NCBI RefSeq assembly: GCF_000717995.1
Contig: NZ_JODM01000012.1
Coordinates: 82,859 to 146,858 of the forward strand
Direction of reading: 5' to 3'
Length of the DNA stretch: 64,000 bases
Source of the DNA: Streptomyces violaceorubidus
GTDB lineage: Bacteria; Actinomycetota; Actinomycetes; Streptomycetales; Streptomycetaceae
A program made the position numbers and the translations under genes. The notes beneath the pieces were generated by a model that ran no database searches, was not told where the DNA came from, and saw nothing but the letters and a program-made list of their open reading frames with translations. This document shows, in pieces, positions 13,577 to 22,756 of this stretch. Within the stretch, counting starts at the first letter, position 1; each line of letters opens with the position of its first letter.

Positions 13577-14707
13577 ATGCGCACTGTCACCGCAGCGGCA
13601 GCAGCCGCCGTCACCGCAGCTCTGGCGACGGGGGCGGCGAGCGTCGCCGTCGGCCGGCTCGCCAGCGACGCGGCGCTCAAGGCGCCCCCCGGCCGGCCCC
13701 TGCCCACCGAGCCCCGGCTCACCGTGCACGGCACCGCCGCCGGGCAGATCACCCTCACCCGGGACCTGGCCGCACTGCGCCCCGGCCGGTACGGGCTCGC
13801 CGGTGACGGCTCCCACGCGGTCGTCGGCCCCGTCCTCGGCACCGCCGAACACGGCGCCGACACCGTCGTACGCCGCCTGGAACGCGTCACGCACGGCACC
13901 CTGGAGACCGGTGACCGGGCGTGGTTCACCCCCAACCTGTACGTCGGGAACCCGGGCACCGCCCTCGACCTCGAGCACGCCGACGTCGAGGTCCCGGGGG
14001 AACTCGGCCCGCTCCCGGCCTGGTTCCTGCCCGGGGCCCGCCCGACCTGGATCATCGCCGTGCACGGCCTGGCCGCCACCCGCGAACACGCCCTGAACCT
14101 GATCGCCCCGCTGCACCGCCGCAACGTCCCGGTGCTCGCCCTCGCCTACCGCGGCGACGTCGGGGCACCGCCCTCGCCCGACGGCCTGCACCACTTCGGC
14201 GAGACCGAGTGGCGCGACGTGGACGCGGCCGTCCGCTACGCCCTCGACCACGGCGCCCGCCAGGTCGTCCTGCTCGGCTGGTCCACCGGCGCCACCATGG
14301 CCCTGCGCACCGCAGCGCTCTCCGGCGTGCGCGAGCGCATCGCGGGGCTCGTCCTGGACTCCCCGGTGCTCAGCTGGGAGACCACCCTGCGCGCCCTGGC
14401 CGCCGCCCGCCGCACCCCCGGCGCGTTCCTGCCGCTCGCCGTCCGGGCCGCACAGGGCCGCGCCGGGCTGCACGCCGACCGGGACACGGGCACCGCGGGC
14501 CTCCACCGCCCGGCCGTGCCCACCCTGATCTTCCACGGCCCCGGCGACGCGGTGGCCCCCTGGCGCCTCTCCCGCCGCCTGGCCGACACCCACCCGCGCC
14601 TGGTCGCCCTCCACACCGTCCGGGACGCCCCGCACGGCGCCATGTGGAACGCCGACCCCGCGGACTACGAGGAGACCCTCCGCCGCTTCATGACCCCGCT
14701 GGTGTGA
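13577..14707 (+). CDS. Alpha/beta hydrolase family protein with N-terminal hydrophobic segment
   Basis: This 376-residue serine hydrolase-like protein begins MRTVTAAAAAAVTAALATG, a signal-anchor or signal-peptide-like segment. The hydrolase core starts near residue 150 with WIIAVHGLAATREH (oxyanion region). It continues with LLGWSTGATMAL, the nucleophile elbow G-W-S-T-G, then FHGPGDAVAPW with a plausible catalytic Asp, and DAPHGAMWN with the His. The hydrophobic N terminus suggests action at or outside the membrane. The substrate is unknown. The ATG follows AGGAG at 13563-13567; longer open-frame starts upstream lack a binding site. Confidence 0.85.
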   Translation: MRTVTAAAAAAVTAALATGAASVAVGRLASDAALKAPPGRPLPTEPRLTVHGTAAGQITLTRDLAALRPGRYGLAGDGSHAVVGPVLGTAEHGADTVVRRLERVTHGTLETGDRAWFTPNLYVGNPGTALDLEHADVEVPGELGPLPAWFLPGARPTWIIAVHGLAATREHALNLIAPLHRRNVPVLALAYRGDVGAPPSPDGLHHFGETEWRDVDAAVRYALDHGARQVVLLGWSTGATMALRTAALSGVRERIAGLVLDSPVLSWETTLRALAAARRTPGAFLPLAVRAAQGRAGLHADRDTGTAGLHRPAVPTLIFHGPGDAVAPWRLSRRLADTHPRLVALHTVRDAPHGAMWNADPADYEETLRRFMTPLV

Positions 14708-14900
14708 TCCCGTCCCGCGGCCCCCTCGTGCGCCCCCGTGACGCCTGTCCCCGGGTGGGGCGAACCGGTTCCGTTTAGCGGCGCGGCACTGGCCTGATCC
14801 GGTGCCCCGGCAGCGCGCCCGGCCCCCTCCTCCACCGTCCCAGGAGGCCGCCGGGGCATTCCGTTTGGGTTTTCGGACCGTCAACCGGAAGACTGCACCC

Positions 14901-16319
14901 GTGACGTCCCGTATCCCGCGCGACTCCAGGCTCCGACTCGTCCGCCCGCGACCCCTGGCCGCCGCCCCCCAAGCGATGAACCAGCGGCGTCCGCGCCGCC
15001 CCGCGCCGCGCCCCCCGGAAGGCACACCGGCCCGGTCGGAACTGGCCGGAATGGCGCGCTCCGGTCTTGCCGACGCGGCCCGCGTCGCCCGCTGGGCCGA
15101 CTCCGCACTCGGCCCCGGCAGCGCGACCGCCGACGGCAAGGCCACCCTGTCCGAGGCCACCGCCGACCAGGCGGCCCGCGAACTGGGCCTGCCCGTGGCC
15201 AAGGTCCGCGCCGACTGGGACACCGCACGCCTCGCCGGACTGGTCGAGGTGCACGGCGGCACCGCCCGCCCCGGCTGGCGGCTGCGCGCCTGGAACCGCG
15301 ACGACAGCGCCGTACTGCGCGGCTGGGTCGCCCTCTTCGACGCCTGGTCGCTCGCCCACCCGGAGCCCGCCGGGCAGGAGCCCGCCGCGGTCGCCGAGGT
15401 CGTCTCCGCGATGCCCCAGGTGCTCTCCTTCCTCCAGCTCTCCGCCGGGCCCGTCCCCGTGGAGCAGCTCCTGGACCTGCTGGAGCAGCGCGTCACCGAA
15501 CTGCGCACCGAGCGCTGCGAGGTGCCCTACGGCCCCCGGCTCGAACCGGGCACCCCGGGCGCCGAGCCGGCCCCGGCCCCGGCCCCGGCCACCGACACGG
15601 CGCTCGCCCCGCTCCTCGACTGGGCCCTGCACGCCCTCGCCTCCGTCGGCGCACTCACCTGCGGCGACGGCCACGCCACGCTCACCCCGCTCGGCAGCTG
15701 GGCGGTCTGGGTCAAGCTGGAGCAGATCTGCGTCGCCGCGCAGAGCCCCGCCGGCAACATCGAGCAGTCCGCCGAGGGCATGCTGCGCGGCTGCGCCCAG
15801 CTCCGTCCCAACGCGGCCCGCGCCGAGTACCGCGCCTGGCTCGCCGCCCGTCCCGTCGGCAGCGCCGTCGCCGAACTGCTCGGGGCCGCCCGCGGTGAGG
15901 ACGCCCTGCTGCGCGGCCTCGCCTTCGAGGCGCTGCGCGTCGTCGGGGCCCCCGCCGAGCCCGACGTCCGCGGCGTCCTCGACGAGCCCACCCTCAGGCC
16001 GTACGCCCTGCTGTGGCTGGCCGAGCACGACGGCGCCGACCCCGAGGACGCCCACGAGGTCCTCACCCGCACGGAGGCCACCTGGCTGTGGGTCGACACC
16101 GCGGCGGCCGTCGCGGACCACGGGGAGGCCCCGCTGCTGGTGCGGCACCTGGAGTCGGCCGTGCAGGCCACCGTCCCGGCCCTGCTGGACGAGGTCCGCG
16201 CGGTCGGCCACCCCCGCACCGTGCAGGTGCTGGTGGCGCTCGCCGCCGCGCACCCGGACCCCGCGCTGGCCAAGGCCGTGCGCCGGGCGGCCTTCCAGGT
16301 CCACACCGGGGGCAGCTGA
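14901..16319 (+). CDS. Conserved hypothetical protein, possible winged-helix N-terminal region
   Basis: I do not recognise this 472-residue protein. After a basic, Pro-rich N terminus, residues around 85-125 (EATADQAARELGLPVAKVR, then an RLAGLVEV strand) look like a winged-helix fold. The middle contains helical segments and an Ala/Pro-rich insertion near residue 220. The C-terminal 150 residues are helical and could form HEAT-like repeats. There is no signal peptide and no membrane segment. The GTG at 14901 follows GGAAG at 14887-14891; an ATG at 14976 is an alternative. The gene ends just before a hairpin shared with the convergent VOC gene. Confidence 0.7.
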   Translation: MTSRIPRDSRLRLVRPRPLAAAPQAMNQRRPRRPAPRPPEGTPARSELAGMARSGLADAARVARWADSALGPGSATADGKATLSEATADQAARELGLPVAKVRADWDTARLAGLVEVHGGTARPGWRLRAWNRDDSAVLRGWVALFDAWSLAHPEPAGQEPAAVAEVVSAMPQVLSFLQLSAGPVPVEQLLDLLEQRVTELRTERCEVPYGPRLEPGTPGAEPAPAPAPATDTALAPLLDWALHALASVGALTCGDGHATLTPLGSWAVWVKLEQICVAAQSPAGNIEQSAEGMLRGCAQLRPNAARAEYRAWLAARPVGSAVAELLGAARGEDALLRGLAFEALRVVGAPAEPDVRGVLDEPTLRPYALLWLAEHDGADPEDAHEVLTRTEATWLWVDTAAAVADHGEAPLLVRHLESAVQATVPALLDEVRAVGHPRTVQVLVALAAAHPDPALAKAVRRAAFQVHTGGS

Positions 16320-16355
16320 CCGGCCGGCCCGGGCCGACCGACCCGGGGGACGAAC

Positions 16356-16384
16356 CGCCGGAGGCTACCCGCCTGCCTCCGGCG
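16356..16384. terminator. Bidirectional hairpin between convergent genes
   Basis: A perfect 10-bp inverted repeat, CGCCGGAGGC and GCCTCCGGCG, surrounds a 9-base loop. It lies between the end of the 14901-16319 gene and the convergent VOC gene and includes the last bases of the latter, so it can serve both transcripts. Confidence 0.6.
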
Positions 16385-16778
16385 CGTACGTCCCGAAGCT
16401 CCAGACGTTGCCCTCCAGGTCGCGGGCCATGTAGTCCCGCGAGCCGTAGTCCTGGTCGGTCGGGGGCATCAGGATCTCCGCGCCGTGCTCCACGGCCCGC
16501 CGGTGATGGGCGTCGACGTCCGCCACCACCACGTACACCCCCGCGGGGCCCCCGCCCTTCATCGCCTCGTCGAAGCGGCCGCCCGTGCCCTTCGAGCCGA
16601 GCATGACCACGCCGTTGCCCTGGGCCAGCTCGGCGTGGGCCACCGAGCCGTCCGCGCCCTCGTACACCGCGCGCGCGGTGAAGCCGAAGGCCCCGGTGAG
16701 CTGCCGGATCGCCGCCCGGGCGTCCGCGTACCGGAGCGTCGGGCAGATGTCCGGACGTCCGACCTCGTTGCCTGCCAT
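16365..16778 (-). CDS. VOC (glyoxalase/bleomycin-resistance fold) family protein
   Basis: This 137-residue protein has the vicinal-oxygen-chelate fold pattern: CPTLRYADARAAIRQLTGAF, then VAHAELAQGNGVVMLG, a central VYVVVADVDAHHRRAVEHGA helix-strand, and a C-terminal DYGSRDYMARDLEGNVWSFG, the usual VOC ending. The YRDPEGN-like motif is present as MARDLEGN. The family contains metal-dependent lyases, dioxygenases and drug-binding proteins; the ligand here is not predictable. The ATG follows a strong AAGGAGGTGG. The open frame runs far upstream only as an antisense shadow of the ABC-F gene. Confidence 0.87.
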   Translation of the reverse strand: MAGNEVGRPDICPTLRYADARAAIRQLTGAFGFTARAVYEGADGSVAHAELAQGNGVVMLGSKGTGGRFDEAMKGGGPAGVYVVVADVDAHHRRAVEHGAEILMPPTDQDYGSRDYMARDLEGNVWSFGTYAPEAGG

Positions 16779-16901
16779 GCCGACCACCTCCTTGTGAGCC
16801 GGTTGCCCGTGGTGCTTTGGGCCCTTTCGACCAGTCTTCCACCGGCCACCGACAACGCTCGCGGCGAAAAGTGCTTGCACGGCCCCGTTAGACTGGCCCC
16901 C

Positions 16902-16931
16902 ATGGCCTTTCTCCTCGTGCTCGTGCATTAG
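16902..16931 (+). CDS. Nine-codon leader ORF (MAFLLVLVH) ahead of the ABC-F gene
   Basis: A tiny ORF, ATG-GCC-TTT-CTC-CTC-GTG-CTC-GTG-CAT-TAG, lies 57 bp before the ABC-F start. A TAGACT at 16889-16894 ends seven bases before the ATG, as expected for the -10 element of a leaderless transcript that begins on the A of this ATG; I see no clear -35. The peptide is short and hydrophobic with Leu/Val repeats and a terminal His. Regulatory leader peptides are known upstream of several ABC-F resistance genes, so ribosome-stalling control is a reasonable inference. It could also be a chance ORF. Confidence 0.5.
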   Translation: MAFLLVLVH

Positions 16932-16988
16932 AGCGGCGGGAACCTCCACAGCCGCCCATCCCGCCCACACCCGCCCAGGAGTCTGACC

Positions 16989-18587
<1,599 letters not shown>

Positions 18588-18597
18588 CCGAATGGAT

Positions 18598-18654
18598 GAT
18601 CCACTGGTGATGGATCATTCGGCCGATCCGTGATCCACCATCTGTGTGAGATCT
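18598..18654. promoter_or_regulatory. Cluster of five GATC sites upstream of gbn
   Basis: GATC occurs at 18598, 18613, 18625, 18632 and 18650, five times in 57 bp, with two more at 18757 and 18879 before the gbn start. The last of the five extends to GATCT. The published description of Gbn (SCO1839) gives a GATC-core binding site, as I recall it. The segment also contains ATGATCCA and TGGATCAT arms that can form a hairpin after the ABC-F stop codon, so part of the clustering may reflect a terminator. Autoregulatory binding is inference. Confidence 0.5.
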
Positions 18655-18686
18655 CCTCATCAAGAGGTGTGTCCTACATCGATTTC

Positions 18687-18720
18687 GCGGCCGGGCCCCC
18701 TTTGCCGGGGTCCCGGCCGC
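18687..18720. terminator. Strong GC hairpin between ABC-F and gbn
   Basis: GCGGCCGGG and CCCGGCCGC pair, and after one mismatch CCCC pairs with GGGG around the loop TTTGCC. The hairpin is followed by GACGCCTTTCT. It probably ends the ABC-F transcript and leaves about 200 bp for a gbn promoter. Confidence 0.75.
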
Positions 18721-18922
18721 GACGCCTTTCTGACCTGGAACGACGCGGAGAAACCCGATCGGCCGAACGCGGCCGATTCTCTGGAATCAACGATTCCGTA
18801 TGTGGGGGCACGCTCCTGTCGTCACATCCCTGCCTCATCGACCTTGCCGAATGGGTGGCCATGAGGGCCGGGAGGGGTGATCATGAGGAGTACCAGAGCG
18901 CACTTCCCATGAGGAGGCACGG

Positions 18923-19144
18923 GTGGCCGAGACTCTGAAGAAGGGCAGCCGGGTTACCGGCGCCGCGCGCGACAAGCTCGCGGCAGACCTGAAGAAGAAG
19001 TACGACGGCGGTGCGAGCATCCGGGCGTTGGCCGAGGAAACCGGCCGCTCGTATGGCTTTGTGCACCGCATGCTCAGCGAGTCGGGCGTCACGCTCCGAG
19101 GGCGTGGCGGGGCTACCCGGGGCAAAAAGGCCACTTCGGCCTGA
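18923..19144 (+). CDS. gbn: Gbn-type small helix-turn-helix nucleoid-associated protein
   Basis: This 73-residue basic protein has a Lys-rich N terminus (LKKGSRVTG, then LAADLKKKYDGG) and a clear helix-turn-helix, SIRALAEETGRSYGFVHRML, at residues 32-51. A basic, glycine-rich tail RGRGGATRGKKATSA ends the protein. It matches the actinobacterial family of SCO1839, described as Gbn, a nucleoid-associated protein that binds GATC-core sites and affects chromosome architecture and development; the identification is from memory. The position between the ABC-F and enoyl-CoA hydratase genes agrees. The GTG start follows GAGGAGG at 18911-18917. Confidence 0.85.
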   Translation: MAETLKKGSRVTGAARDKLAADLKKKYDGGASIRALAEETGRSYGFVHRMLSESGVTLRGRGGATRGKKATSA

Positions 19145-19301
19145 CACCCCGGCGGCCCCTCGACTCCGAAAGTGACGGTGGCCACCCGGTCGGTCTTCCG
19201 GCCGTCCGGGTGGTTACTGTGCAGTCACTCAGCCCTGCCGTCGCACGGCGCACCGTCCGGCGCGCGGCGGGGACGACCACCGCACCTTTCGGAGGCGCCC
19301 C

Positions 19302-20105
19302 ATGGCTTCGCCCGCCCAGGACCCCGTACCCGCACTCGACCAGGACGGCGTGCGGCTCACCGTCGACGACGCGATCGCCACGGTGACGCTGACCAACCCG
19401 GCCAAGCGCAACGCGCAGAGCCCCGCTCTGTGGCGGGCGCTCGCCGAGGCCGGTCGGCTGCTGCCGGGCTCCGTCCGCGCCGTGGTGCTGCGGGCCGAGG
19501 GCAGGTCCTTCTCGGCCGGGCTCGACCGGCAGGCCTTCACCCCCGAGGGCTTCGACGGCGAACCGTCGTTCATCGACCTCGCGCGGGGCGGCGACGCCGA
19601 GCTGGACGCGACCATCGCCGAGTACCAGGAGGCGTTCACCTGGTGGCGGCGCAGCGACCTGGTGTCGGTCGCCGCCGTGCAGGGGCACGCCATCGGGGCG
19701 GGCTTCCAGCTGGCCCTCGCCTGCGACCTGCGGGTCGTCGCGGACGACGTGCAGTTCGCCATGCGCGAGACCAGCCTGGGCCTGGTGCCGGACCTGACGG
19801 GCACGCACCCCCTGGTGTCCCTGGTCGGGTACGCCCGTGCGCTGGAGATCTGCGCCACCGGGCGCTTCGTCGCGGCCGAGGAGGCCGTGAGCACCGGCCT
19901 GGCCAACCTCGCCGTGCCCGTGGACCAGCTCGACCCCGCCGTGCACGACCTGGTGTCCGCCATCCTGGCCGCACCGCGCGACGCGGTCGTCGAGACCAAG
20001 GCGCTGCTCCAGGGCGCCCTGACGCGGGACCACGAGGCCCAGCGCACCGCCGAACGGGCGGCGCAGGGACGCCGGCTCCGCGACCTGGCGGGGCTCGGCG
20101 AGTAA
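19302..20105 (+). CDS. Enoyl-CoA hydratase/isomerase family protein
   Basis: This 267-residue crotonase-fold protein includes LRAEGRSFSAGLDRQAF, the first oxyanion-hole segment, and AAVQGHAIGAGFQLALACD, the second, with the usual spacing. The hydratase glutamates are only partly conserved: the helix reads MRETSLGLVPDLTGTHPLV. The exact reaction (hydration, isomerisation or another acyl-CoA conversion) is therefore open. The C terminus TKALLQGALTRDHEAQRTAERAAQGR is typical. The ATG follows GGAGG. Confidence 0.92.
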   Translation: MASPAQDPVPALDQDGVRLTVDDAIATVTLTNPAKRNAQSPALWRALAEAGRLLPGSVRAVVLRAEGRSFSAGLDRQAFTPEGFDGEPSFIDLARGGDAELDATIAEYQEAFTWWRRSDLVSVAAVQGHAIGAGFQLALACDLRVVADDVQFAMRETSLGLVPDLTGTHPLVSLVGYARALEICATGRFVAAEEAVSTGLANLAVPVDQLDPAVHDLVSAILAAPRDAVVETKALLQGALTRDHEAQRTAERAAQGRRLRDLAGLGE

Positions 20106-20121
20106 CGGCGCCGACGGCCTC

Positions 20122-20886
20122 TCAGCCGACGTCCGTCACCACCACCGCCACCGACGGCCGGTCCGGCAGCGCCTCGGAGACCACCGCGCGGACCCGCCGG
20201 GCCACCTCGACGGCCCGGTGGTCAGCGTGCACCGCCAGCTCCACCCGTACATGGCGGCGCGACAGCGCCCCTTCCTCCGCCGGCGGCTCCGTCACGTGCA
20301 CCGGACGGCCCAGCACGCCCGTCAGCCGCGCCACGCCCGGCACCGCCAGCGCGGCCCGGGCGACGCGCCCCTCGTCGCCGCCGCCCCCGCCTTCGGCATC
20401 CCCCTCGCCGTCCGCCTCCTCGGGCCCGTCGGAGGGTCCCGGCCCGGGTCCGCCGCCCGCCTCGGGGGCCTGAGTCCCGTCGAGCAGGCCGGTCACCCGC
20501 AGGTCCACCTCCGGCGCCGCGAGGCCGATCCGCGCCGCCGCCTGCGTCAGCGCGGCCCGCAGGCGCGCGGCCGTCGCCGGCAGGGGCTCCGCGGCCGCAG
20601 CCGGCCCCACCACCGCCGCGAAGTCGGCGCTCACCCGCAGCGGGCCGGGCGGCAGCGCGCCCGGCGGGGACGGCACGGCGGGTTCCTGTGCGTCGTCCGG
20701 GTCGGCCGAGCCGATCCGCAGGTCACCCGGACGCACCCCCGTCACCTCCCGGGCCGCCGTGAGCAGCACGTCCCGGGCCGCCCGCTCGGCGATCCACGCG
20801 CCGTCCCGCGGGCCGCCCAGCGGCAGCAGCCTGCCGAGCCCCAGTTGCTCCCGCACCGCCCGCGTCCATCGGTCCGCCGTAGTCAT
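20122..20886 (-). CDS. Hypothetical protein related to the Asp23/Gls24 island
   Basis: This 254-residue acidic protein is encoded divergently from the Asp23 gene and convergently with the enoyl-CoA hydratase gene. It has two regions with the strand-helix pattern of Asp23 domains (PLRVSADFAAVVG near residue 85 and HVRVELAVHADHRAVEVARR near 215), separated by a Gly/Asp/Glu-rich linker with EADGEGDAEGGGGGDEG. No signal peptide or membrane segment is visible. Neighbouring genes encode Asp23-type envelope-stress proteins, so a related role is likely but unproven. The ATG at 20886 follows GGAGGA too closely; an in-frame ATG at 20907 is another possible start. Confidence 0.7.
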   Translation of the reverse strand: MTTADRWTRAVREQLGLGRLLPLGGPRDGAWIAERAARDVLLTAAREVTGVRPGDLRIGSADPDDAQEPAVPSPPGALPPGPLRVSADFAAVVGPAAAAEPLPATAARLRAALTQAAARIGLAAPEVDLRVTGLLDGTQAPEAGGGPGPGPSDGPEEADGEGDAEGGGGGDEGRVARAALAVPGVARLTGVLGRPVHVTEPPAEEGALSRRHVRVELAVHADHRAVEVARRVRAVVSEALPDRPSVAVVVTDVG

Positions 20887-20968
20887 TCCTCCAGCCTGCC
20901 GCATCCACGGCGCGGGGCGCCGCAACCCCGCCTAACGTGGACATCAGGACTACGACCGAAAGGGACGT

Positions 20969-21457
20969 ATGGCGATGAGTGACATGGAGAGCCACCGGAG
21001 CGGGCAGGACACGATCGAGACCTCCGGAACGGCCAAGGGCCAGACGATTCGGCGCGGTGGCGGAGACCCCGGCACCCGGGGACGGACCACCATCGCCGAC
21101 GGAGTCGTGGAGAAGATCACCGGAATGGCGGCACGGGACGTCGCCGGTGTGCACGCGATGGGCAGCGGGATGTCCCGCACCTTCGGCGCCGTGCGCGACC
21201 GGGTGCCCGGCGGGACCAAGTCCGGAGTGACGCGCGGGGTGAAGGCCGAGGTCGGCGAGAAGCAGACCGCCCTCGACCTGGAGATCGTCGTCGAGTACGG
21301 CGTGTCGATCGCGGACGTGGCCCGCGACGTACGGGAGAACGTGGTGGCGGCGGTGGAGCGGATGACCGGCCTGGAGGTCGTCGAGGTCAACATCGCGGTG
21401 ACCGACGTGAAGCTGCCCGACGAGGAGGACGAGGAGCCGGAGCCCCGGATCAGGTGA
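20969..21457 (+). CDS. Asp23/Gls24 family envelope stress response protein
   Basis: This 162-residue protein carries a canonical Asp23 (alkaline shock) domain: TTIADGVVEKITGMAARDVA, VKAEVGEKQTALDLEIVVEY, VARDVRENVVAAVERMTGL and VVEVNIAVTDVKL, with an acidic tail EEDEEPEPRIR. In Firmicutes such proteins are tethered to the membrane by AmaP and protect the envelope; here an AmaP-like gene lies four genes downstream, which suggests a similar system. The ATG at 20969 follows AAAGGG; the in-frame ATG at 20975 is also possible. It heads a tightly packed plus-strand operon. Confidence 0.92.
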   Translation: MAMSDMESHRSGQDTIETSGTAKGQTIRRGGGDPGTRGRTTIADGVVEKITGMAARDVAGVHAMGSGMSRTFGAVRDRVPGGTKSGVTRGVKAEVGEKQTALDLEIVVEYGVSIADVARDVRENVVAAVERMTGLEVVEVNIAVTDVKLPDEEDEEPEPRIR

Positions 21458-21508
21458 CGCGGACGCCGGCCGAACGGTGGAGGAAACAGTGATTGAGGGG
21501 AGCGCGCC

Positions 21509-21694
21509 ATGAGCATGGCCGTGGTCGGCATGATCGCCGGCATGGCACTGGGCTTCGCCGGATACTTCGGCGGATTCGGTGCTTTCCTGCTGGTGGCGGC
21601 CCTGGGAGCCGTCGGGTTGGTCGTCGGCCGCCTGCTGGAGGGAGACATGGAACTCGGTGACTTCTTCCGCAGCCGCAGCGACCGGCGGCGGTGA
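21509..21694 (+). CDS. Small membrane protein (DUF2273-like) in the Asp23 operon
   Basis: This 61-residue protein is almost entirely one or two transmembrane helices: MIAGMALGFAGYFGGFGAFL and LLVAALGAVGLVVGRLLEG. A short basic tail FFRSRSDRRR follows. Asp23 operons often contain a small DUF2273-type membrane protein with a glycine-rich hydrophobic core, and this one fits that place and shape. The ATG follows GAGGGGA. The stop codon overlaps the next start as GTGA. Confidence 0.82.
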   Translation: MSMAVVGMIAGMALGFAGYFGGFGAFLLVAALGAVGLVVGRLLEGDMELGDFFRSRSDRRR

Positions 21695-22074
21695 CCGGCG
21701 TGAGCGACGCGGTCGGTGAGCTCCTCGAACCCCTGGCCCGCGTGGCGCCGGGCGAGCGCGGTGCCACGCGGATCGCCGACCGGGTCGTCGCCAAGGTCGC
21801 CGCGCGGGCGGCGCGCGAGGCGCTCGGCCCGCTCCACCCGGACGCCGCACGGCCGTACGCCACCGTCGACGTCCACCACGACACCGCCCGCGTCCGGGTC
21901 CATCTGGAACTCGACTACCCGTGCGACATCGGCGCCCGCTGCGGCCGGGTGCGTCACCAAGTCGTCCAGCGGGTACGTGCGTTGGTGGGCATGGCGGTGC
22001 CGGAGGTCGCCGTCCAGGTGGAGCGGCTGCACCTGTCGGCGGAATACGGTGCGAGGCACGGGAGGACGCGATGA
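21691..22074 (+). CDS. Second Asp23/Gls24-like protein
   Basis: This 127-residue protein has a shortened Asp23 pattern: TRIADRVVAKVAARAAREAL, ATVDVHHDTARVRVHLELDY and a C-terminal VRALVGMAVPEVAVQVERLH. The conserved strand-helix order is the same as in the longer gene upstream, but the central insertion is absent. It overlaps both neighbours (GTGA at the start, ATGA at the end), which indicates coupled translation. An in-frame GTG at 21700 is an alternative start. Confidence 0.83.
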   Translation: MTGVSDAVGELLEPLARVAPGERGATRIADRVVAKVAARAAREALGPLHPDAARPYATVDVHHDTARVRVHLELDYPCDIGARCGRVRHQVVQRVRALVGMAVPEVAVQVERLHLSAEYGARHGRTR

Positions 22075-22751
22075 GCGAGCCCCAGGGCGCCGGGACGGGA
22101 GAGGGCAGCACCCAGCGGCTGCCCGTCGTGGAACGCGGCGAGCAGCCGGGCACGGCCCCGCCCCCGGAGCAGCACGGGCCGGACCTGCCGGAGACGTCCG
22201 GCGGCGGACGGGCCGGCCGCTTCTGGTCCGCGCGGCGCGTCCCCGCCGGCATCGTCGCCCTGCTCCTCCTGCTCCTCGCCGGGGCCTTCCTCTACGACGT
22301 CGTCGCCGTGCGCGCCGGCCGGTCCGCGCTGGGCTGGCGCCGCGACCTGGCCCGGCAGCTGGCCGAACGGCCCGTCGACGACACCTGGGTACTGGTCGGC
22401 GCGGGGGTCGCCGCGGCCCTCGGGCTCTGGCTGCTCCTGCTGGCCCTCACCCCCGGACTGCGCCGGGAGCTGCCGATGCGCCGCACCCACCCGGACGTAC
22501 GCGCCGGGCTGCACCGGGACGCCGCCGCCACGGTGCTGCGCGACCGGGCCATGGAGGTCTCCGGGGTCCAGTCGGCACGCGTGCGGATGCGCCGCCGCAG
22601 GGCCCGCGTACGGGCGCTGTCGCACTTCCGGGAACTGGACGACGTACGGGCCGATCTGGACGGCGTGCTCGACGACGCGGTGCGCGGCCTCGGCCTGGCC
22701 CGGCCGCCCGCCGTCTCGCTGCGGGTGGCGCGACCCGGACGGAAGGGGTGA
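22071..22751 (+). CDS. DUF6286-type membrane protein of the Asp23 operon
   Basis: This 226-residue protein has a hydrophilic Pro/Gly-rich N terminus of about 45 residues, a transmembrane helix (IVALLLLLLAGAFLYDVVAV), a short outer loop with WRRDLARQLAER, and a second helix (VLVGAGVAAALGLWLLLLAL). The C-terminal soluble domain AATVLRDRAMEVSGVQSARV has an Asp23/AmaP-like beta-alpha pattern. This layout matches what is annotated as DUF6286 in streptomycetes. The ATG is in ATGA overlap with the upstream gene and follows GGGAGGA. Confidence 0.83.
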   Translation: MSEPQGAGTGEGSTQRLPVVERGEQPGTAPPPEQHGPDLPETSGGGRAGRFWSARRVPAGIVALLLLLLAGAFLYDVVAVRAGRSALGWRRDLARQLAERPVDDTWVLVGAGVAAALGLWLLLLALTPGLRRELPMRRTHPDVRAGLHRDAAATVLRDRAMEVSGVQSARVRMRRRRARVRALSHFRELDDVRADLDGVLDDAVRGLGLARPPAVSLRVARPGRKG

Positions 22752-22756
22752 GCGCG

